Shown here one piece after another: positions 56,997 to 64,000 of a DNA stretch of 64,000 nucleotides; positions within the stretch are counted from its first letter, which is position 1; each line of letters opens with the position of its first letter. A program made the translations under genes and the position numbers. The notes under the pieces were generated by a model. That model made no database searches. It was not told the DNA's origin and saw only the letters and a program-made list of their open reading frames with translations. The DNA is from Cryptomeria japonica (Eukaryota > Streptophyta > Pinopsida > Cupressales > Cupressaceae), in contig NC_081409.1 in NCBI RefSeq assembly GCF_030272615.1, positions 911,552,340 to 911,616,339 of the forward strand, in the 5' to 3' direction.

Positions 56997-58182
56997 TGTA
57001 GCATCGTAAAATTGTGACACTTGCAATTTCGACTGCATTTGGGTCTTCACGATGGCGGCGCAACGTTGAACTTGAATGGAGACCCCGAAACCTGTTTACG
57101 ACATCAAAAACTGCATCTTTCTACACCTTGGCCTAATCCTCCTTGCACCCTACTGTCTCGGGAGGTGGGACCATGGCGCCCAGTGCCCTGGTCCCTGGCC
57201 CTCTTTTGGGCCCGATCTCTTGTTGGGCATCGGGTCTTCAAGTTTGCAATTTGGAAAATAATGCTCCTAGGTCGGCCTAAGGTCGGAAAAATCAATCTCC
57301 TAACCCTAATTGACAAGTATATAAACTACATTTCCCCTCCCAGAAAGGGGGGCAAAAAAAACATATGTGGGCAAGAGGCGGAAGCGATAGGCAAACATTC
57401 AAACATTCAAACATTCAAGCATTCAAGCATTCCTTCAAGCAATTGAGCATTCTAAGTCTCCATTCAAGGCTAGGTGTTGCATTCAAGACAAGGATTCAAC
57501 CATTGAAGAGGAGATCACTTACAACATATAACATACACCATCATTACACCTTCGCATGTAAGAATACAAACATTCTTACAACAAGGTATCAATACTTGAT
57601 TACATTACAAACATTTACATTTACAGCATTCTCATTTCTTGGTTAATTCCAAAACCGGGGTTTGACCTGAAGGCAACCCCCTAATCCCTAACCCCCTAAT
57701 CGTCCTCTCTTTTCTATGTGTAGGTTGCAGGTACGCGGCTGTAATTGAAGATCTGGAATCCTTGTGCAGAGACAAACAAATCCCCCTTCGTTTCGCGGAT
57801 TTTTCGAAGGACCGTGTGCACTCCGGGCGCCGTTGTCCCGTCAACTTTTGCTCAAACTTGCAGGACAGCATCGTCTCGACATTTTACTGCTAATTTCAGG
57901 TCCGTAGCTTCATCCTGTGTCCCAATCTCCGTCTACAAGCTAATCTTTCTTGCTTTTTCAATCCTTCTATCTACCTTCTCTACAAAAGAGGGTATCCTTG
58001 ATGTCTCAACCCTTGAAACTCATTTAGAATTCAATCTTGCATTGTGTGGGATTGGATCTTGTGAGTTTCAACCCCTCTTTTGAATGTAAAGTCTCTCCTA
58101 AGTGAAAACCGTCAATCCTAGTGACCTCCTTTCTCTCTCCTTGGAGTGGGGGAACACCTAGGGTTCGATTTTCCGCTTTACA
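56997..58182 (+). repeat. Element C copy 2, 5' LTR
   Basis: 1186 bp, tgtagcatcgtaaaattg to ccgctttaca. TATATAAA at 57318-57325. It has one GGACC hairpin unit (57167-57193) and short attcaaac/attcaagc iterations at 57395-57435. Confidence 0.92.
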
Positions 58183-58185
58183 TTT

Positions 58186-58205
58186 TGGTGAACCCGACGT
58201 GAACA
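58186..58205 (+). promoter_or_regulatory. Putative primer-binding site, element C copy 2
   Basis: Identical 20 bases to 30321-30340, three bases after the LTR. Confidence 0.72.
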
Positions 58206-59455
58206 TCCTAATTCTGATTATTCCTGGTTAGATCTGAAATTTTTTTTTGCTTCCTTAATTACATTTCCATGTTTGATCTTTTGCAAATTTTAGAGGTTAA
58301 TTGCATAAAAACCCTAAAATTTTCTTTTTAGTAATTGAGCTTGTGAAATTTTTAATTATTAATGCTTGTTTCAGATCTACCCTTCTATTGCAAATTGTCA
58401 AATCATATTTGTGCTTTAATTCTGAAAATTAAGTGGTTAAGTGTCAAAACCCTAATTTTTAAAATCCTCTTGATTCAACCTTTGACTGATGATTTCACTG
58501 ATCCAAACACCTCCAAATCGGCTGTAACTTTGGATTCCACAACAAAATCATAATATCTCTCATCCCTGAAAATTTTGAAAAAAGTTGCGAGGACCATGTG
58601 CACTCCGAGCGCCATCGTCCCCGACATTTTTTTTGAAATTTTGGGAGCTAGATCTTACTGTATTTTTCTGCTAGAATCCAGAATCTTGGCTGATTTCATC
58701 GATTCTAACACTTTCAAAATTAAAGTCAAAGTTGGTCTAGTGATTGCTTGGATTAAGGCTTTTAATCATTCAAAAATTGTTGAAATTGAAATTTTGTGTT
58801 AAAATTGTGTTTCTTACTGTCCTAAATCTGAAAAGTATGTTGGCATTCATTCGAAGTTTCAGTGCTTTATTCAAATTTTTGCAGTTTGTGACTTTTGAAA
58901 TTAAGTGTTTAATTGCAACAACTTTGATTTCCGCTTTCAAAATTGAATTTTGCATGAAATTGAGTCAACTTTTAAATTCCAAAGCTTGCATTGCTTTTAG
59001 TATTCCTTCTAAAATCTTAAAATTCAAAATTTTAGTTTCCCTCTCTTTTTCAAGATTCAAATTTTGCATTTTTCAACAATCTTGGTAGGGTTCAATTTTG
59101 AGATTGCAACTTTAATTTGGCCTATCTACAAATCGTAAAATCACTCAATTTTTTCAAATTAGCTTTAAAATCATCATAACTTGCATCCCTGAAAATTTCG
59201 AAAAAAGTTGCGAGGACCGTGTGCACTTCGTTCACCACGGTCCCTGACATTTTTTCTGAAACTTCAGGAGATTGTCATGATTGCATTTAACAACTTAAAT
59301 CTAGGAGATTGGCTGATTTCATTAAAATTTGCTACCTCTAAATTCGAAAATAAATTCAAAATTCAAGATCTCAATTTTCAAGATAACAATTAAAATTAAG
59401 TGCTACCCCCTTGGCCCTAATTTTCAATTGTGCCTACCTTTCTTGGAAGTTGTGC
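58206..59455 (+). other. Element C copy 2 leader
   Basis: 1.25 kb untranslated leader homologous to 30341-31498. The GGACC-type motif recurs at about 58590-58625 and 59211-59249. Open stretches here differ from those in copy 1, so none is a conserved gene. Confidence 0.65.
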
Positions 59456-62400
59456 ATGAGTTTTACAACAATAAGCCCTACTTACACTATTCCCGTTAGA
59501 CGAAGCCTTAGAATTAAGTCTTTCCAAGGTTTAATTACCGAGGAGATGGAACCTAATTTGAATGGCCTTTTTAACGAGGACGTGGATAATTCCTCTAATC
59601 CTCTTAATGATGAAGAAGCTCTCCATGAGGTTTCTGTAGAACAACTTTCGAAATTGGATAACCAATTTGATGATTTTCAGCAATGGATGTCTCAAGAATA
59701 TCCCGATAGTCAAGCTCTTTCATTAATTAAGGGTCTAAAATGTATGGTTCAAAGTGATAAGAATGGAGTTGATATTTTGCGTAGTATTGCACACATCGTG
59801 GATTCGAATGTGATGTCGATGAAGAGTTGTGCCGAAACTTTAGGTTATACACAACCTCCTATTCAAGTCAATCATTCTATTCCTTTAACAACTTCTATTG
59901 CTAGTATACCTACTTTTACATCAAACATAATGACTACTTCAATACAAAACATTCCACCTATGATCACCAGTCATGGGGGCAATCCTTCTTCTTCAATCAA
60001 CCCTCTTCCTTCATTCAATCCGACTTCTTCATTCATTCCTTCAATGAGTGTCCCTATTACATCTCCACAAATGAACATGACACAAGGGGGCAATTCGTTT
60101 AACCATTCCATTCCTCCTTGTAGTGTTCCTTCTTTCCAATCATCTCCTATGACTAACTATCATAGTGTCCTGCCACCTTACTCTCAATCAATACCTTCTT
60201 TCAATAACATAATACCTCCATCACAATCTAACATGTCTAATATGAACTCTTCGACTGAAGCCACCATTAACAATCTTGCACAAACTGTCTCCTCTTTACA
60301 GCAACAAATTGCTTCTATGAATCAATCTAAGTTTAGTATGCCCACATTTGATGTTGCGAGCCCACTTTCTCTTGACATTGTTCGAGTTATCCCCCCTAAA
60401 CATGTTGAAATCCCGTAGTTGGAACTTTACAATGGTAAAGGTGATCCTCTAACACATGTTAAGACCTTTCAAACAATATGTACCGATTTTGCTCATGACC
60501 AAAGGTTGCTTGCAAAACTGTTTACTAGAACATTAAGAGATAAGGCTCTACAATGGTATTGCTCATTGCCTTCCTATTCTATTACTTCTTTCCAACAACT
60601 TGCAAATGCTTTTATTCAACAATTTCAAAACAATATAAGTCCTAAAGTTACTTTGATTGATTTAATGCATTGTAAACAAGGTGTTAAAGAAAAAGTGACT
60701 GATTTCATTGGTAGATATAAGCATTTGTGTGCTCAAATTTCTTTTCCAGTACCTGACAATGATATTCAAAGAATCTTTATTTCTAATTTACAAAAAGATA
60801 TTAGAGAAAAACTTCTGTTTTCTGAGTTTACTTCTTTCCAACAGTTGTGTGCAACTCTTCACAATTATCAACTGACTGTGAGTCAAATGGAACAAGCAAA
60901 TCCTATGGCTCTGAGTGATAAGGGTGATAGTAGTCAACAACCATTTGGGAAGTTTAAACCAAACAGAGGGTTCATTAAGTTCAATGAAAACATCATCAAC
61001 AACAATGTGAATGCAACATTAGGTGTGCCTCCTATTTCTAAGTTTTTCAAGAAAGAAAGAAAGTTTACTCCTTTGAATGAATCATTGCATAGTATTATGA
61101 ATAAGTTATTGGAACAAAATGTGCTTATTCTCCCTCCTATAAAGAAAATAGATCCTGCAAAGATTAATTCACCCTATTTTGATAACAAATCTTTTTGTCA
61201 ATTTCATCGTCAACCTGGGCATGATACTGAAAAATGTTTTGCTTTAAAGGGTAAAATTCAAGATTTGATTGATAATAATACTATCTCTGTTTCAGGTGTG
61301 AATGATAAAGGCAACACATCTGTAGCTCCTCCTAACCAAAATCTTAAGATTTTTACTGATCCATTACCTTCTCATACCTCTAATGTGATTGAGACTAATG
61401 ATTCCTCTTTCTCACCTGATGGTCTTGTGTCTATGACTCCGAATGTGATTAACTTTGTGGAGCAACAGAAAATCCCTAAAGAACCTTCCATCACATTTGA
61501 TTCCAGTGAAACTATCAGGGCACTTGATGGTCCTTTATATATAGTTGCAAAAGTCAAGAATACACCTTGCCGTGGAGTGCTTATTAATCCTTCTTGTATG
61601 GTTAATGTCATTACTGAAGAATTTCTTTTTACTTTGCAATTGAATCAAGTGATCTATGACAAAACAAATGTGGTTGTGAAACTATTTGATGCATTTTCTT
61701 CTCCTGCAATTGGTTCTATTACATTACCTATTGAGGTCCATAACAAATCCCTTGATGCGAGATTTCCTATTATTCCATCATCCGAACAATTTTGTGTGAA
61801 GCTAGGCTATCCTTGGCTATCTTCCATGAAAGCTATTGCTTCTCCTATTCACAAGTGTTTGAAATTTCCCCATAATGGTGAAGTTGTTACTATCAATCAT
61901 AGTCTCTTTAAACCAGTTGAAAGAACTTCTAGCGTTCCTATTGATTATTTTTGGCCTAAACAATTTCAATCTCTTCCACCGCGAAGTGATCATCTTTTCA
62001 AATCTTATCAAAAGTGGAAAAAAGATATGATCCTATCTCTAAGTGAGCCTAGAACACCCAAACTTGATATTCCTATCGTTCTTGAGAAGGAAGTTCTTCC
62101 TTTGAAAGATAAAACTAATGTCTTTCCTCAAGAAGATTCCCAACCCATCCCTATGGATGTGACTATGTCTATGTCTAATAAACTTTCTAAAAGTAGACCT
62201 ATACCTCCTCATCATGATGGACTTGGTCTCCTTCCTAAACCAAATATTCCTCCTTTATATGGAGCAGTTCCTCCTCCTTCCTCTTATAGAGAGAAGAGAC
62301 CTTCCTCTTCTCCTATTATTAAACCTAAGAGACCACAACCTAAACACCCAAGTGATAAGGATGAGAACATTCCTCCTCCTCAATCTTCTCAACTTCCTAT

Positions 62401-62905
62401 TAAGACTAGACGAAATCATTCTGCGCGTGAACGTCGACGAAAGCGTCGTCTTAGAGCTCGTGCAGATGTTTCCCAAACTTTGCAATCCCCAAAAACACCT
62501 TCAGCTAGTATTATTCCATTTTCTCCTCAGCCGAAAATTGAGCCAAAATCTCCTAAACATAAGATGCATGATGGTTTTGATCCTGTGCGAGTTAAAGATC
62601 CTATTTTTATAAATCTTGATGATGATACAGATGAAAATGTTATTCATGATGAAAATTTTACTCCTCTTTCTTCTGATAGTGAATATGAATATGTTGATAT
62701 TGATAACCATTTATCTAACGAATTTTCTAAAGCACTTATCCTAGCTCCTAAACAAGAACAACGTGGCTTGGAACATGAACATGGCCCTTGTTTGGATCTT
62801 GTGATAGCTCCATCTGTTGTGTTGGATGTTCCTCCTCTAGCATGTTTCCCACCTTCCCGAAATATTGATCAGCAAGATCGGGGGGTGGATGACGTGCTAG
62901 ACTAG
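59456..62905 (+). pseudogene. gag: Element C copy 2 gag, one stop
   Basis: A 1149-codon frame from ATG 59456 (MSFTTISPTYTIPVRRS) to TAG 62903-62905, broken only by a TAG at 60416-60418; copy 1 has His there. The upstream ATG at 59411 is in frame but lies in the leader. Order: Ser/Pro-rich N-part; Retrotrans_gag (DPLTHVKTFQTICTDFAHD) near 60440; knuckle-like CQFHRQPGHDTEKC near 61197; protease-like remnant with LINPSC at 61580-61597, so even the catalytic Asp is gone; Pro-rich segment; basic block RERRRKRRLRARAD near 62427-62466; acidic tail. Likely an RNA-packaging Gag without protease activity. Confidence 0.9.
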
Positions 62906-63642
62906 TTCATTAGCATAGCAGACTCTCTCCTCCTCTCTTGATCTCTTTTGTTACTTCTTCTATGTGTTATTCTCATTCTTCTATTTGTTGTCCTTAGTGT
63001 TGTCTACTTGAGGACGATGCAAAGCATTGAGATCTCTTTTGGTCTCTCTCATGTTGACTTAACAGACACATGTGTTCCCTTCTTCTAGGTGACCTTCATT
63101 GATTGGGGAAAGAAGAACAATTATGCATACATACATATGATATACATGAATTATCATACAACAGACTGACCCCGAGGAAAGCGAAGTCACCTCAAGCTTT
63201 GTGTTTTGTGTCTATTATCCTTGGGTTTATCTCACACTTGGGGGCTAAATCTTTGTGATAACATGCTCCTTTCCCTTCTCATTTCTTATGTGTATCACTA
63301 CCTTAAAGCAATCACCCCCGATGAGGCATGTGCGATCGCTTTAACGTAGGGGGCATACACTCTGTTCATATCTCTTCAAGATTCTTAAAAATTTCTTGGC
63401 GAATTTAGCTTTGCCTTGAAAATTTTTGGTATTATTCTTGCATGACTCATAGTGAGGGAACCTTACTACTGACAGTCATGGTTCTCCCTCGTGATCTTCC
63501 CTTTTACTTTGTCAATTGAAGTCGTAAGATCCTTAGTCCAGTGGGGGCTTGGTGTATCTTGCCTCCTTTATGTAGTGAAAGTCTTTCAATGTTGTTTCCT
63601 TGTACTTTACCAGAAGTATGGGCGTACGCTTATACTCCCGCT
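62906..63642 (+). other. Element C copy 2 3' untranslated region
   Basis: Homologous to 38793-39520. The ttaaagc / gctttaa hairpin (near 63303-63346) and the gagggaacc / ggttctccctc hairpin (near 63454-63491) are both kept. Confidence 0.65.
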
Positions 63643-63657
63643 AAAGTGGGGGCTAAA
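63643..63657 (+). promoter_or_regulatory. Polypurine tract of element C copy 2
   Basis: aaagtgggggctaaa lies against the LTR start, as in copy 1. Confidence 0.8.
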
Positions 63658-64000
63658 TGTAGCATCGTAAAATTGTGACACTTGCAATTTTGACTGCATT
63701 TGGGTCTTCACGATGGCGGCGCAACGTTGAACCTGAATGGAGACCCCAAAACCTGTTTACGACATCAAAAACTGCATCTTTCTGCACCTTGGCCTGATCC
63801 TCCTTGCACCCTGTTGTCCCGGGAGGTGGGACAATGGCGCCCAGTGCCTTGGTCCTTCAGGACCATGGCGCCTAGCGCCCTGGTCCCTCAGGACCATGGC
63901 GTCCAGCGCCTTGGTCCCTGGCCCTATTTTGGGCCCGGTCTCTTGTTGGGCATCGGGTCTTCAAGTTTGCAATTTGGAAAATAATGCTCCTAGGTCGGCC
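63658..64000 (+). repeat. Element C copy 2, 3' LTR (cut by window end)
   Basis: The first 343 bp match 56997 onward. It contains three GGACC hairpin units (63829-63920) against one in the 5' LTR of the same element. Confidence 0.9.

Larger units (their letters stand above)
56997..64000 (+). mobile_element. Gag-only LTR element C, copy 2 (partial)
   Basis: Second copy of the family at 29118-40774. 5' LTR 56997-58182, leader, one gag-type gene 59456-62905, 3' untranslated region, purine tract, and the first 343 bp of the 3' LTR. The internal region is 5475 bp and uninterrupted. RT, RNase H and integrase are absent, which shows that the pol-less layout is native. Confidence 0.92.

Overview
The window reads as heterochromatic, gene-poor DNA from a land plant with a large genome. 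The AT-rich sequence, the C-to-T decay at plant methylation contexts (CG and CAG/CTG), and the plant-type LTR retrotransposons stacked inside each other support this. A gymnosperm is my best guess, but that is inference. I see no intact host gene, tRNA, rRNA or CRISPR array. Nearly everything from 1705 to 53017 and from 56997 to the end is LTR retrotransposon.

Layout. (i) 1-1704: the tail of an RNase H-like pseudogene, then non-coding DNA with a 141-bp tandem duplication. (ii) 1705-53017: one nested stack. A minus-strand solo LTR (1710-2607 plus 52561-53012, TSD attta) was split by a Ty1/copia element (2608-52555, TSD actag). That copia was hit twice: by Ty3/gypsy element A on the plus strand (5691-20839, TSD atagg), inside the integrase gene, and by Ty3/gypsy element B on the minus strand (22723-50391, TSD tgtag), between reverse transcriptase and RNase H. 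B was then split in pol by gag-only element C (29118-40774, TSD gatt[t/c]). C was split in gag by a second gag-only element, D (34139-38072, minus strand, TSD cctaa). Position 36000 is therefore inside D in C in B in copia in a solo LTR. (iii) 53018-56996: old non-coding DNA with a second RNase H-like pseudogene and a decayed unknown coding remnant. (iv) 56997-64000: a second copy of C, whose 3' LTR runs off the window.

How the parts relate. A and B are related gypsy elements with gag, protease, a G-patch-like segment, RT, RNase H, a second RNase H-like domain and integrase. That order fits the Tat/Ogre-like lineage. Both are full of stops and shifts. C has a Gag and protease-like region of the same type, but the protease catalytic site is lost. 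It has no pol in either copy, and it carries the same unusual putative primer-binding site as B. C therefore looks like a non-autonomous family that could depend on a B-like partner. D is an independent gag-protease element with 152-155 bp LTRs, a perfect initiator-tRNA-Met primer site and a 654-codon uninterrupted frame, but no pol (TR-GAG type).

Relative ages, from LTR pairs compared by eye: copia is oldest (several percent apart), A about 2 percent, B and C both below 1 percent. This agrees with the nesting order. All counts are by eye and should be recomputed.
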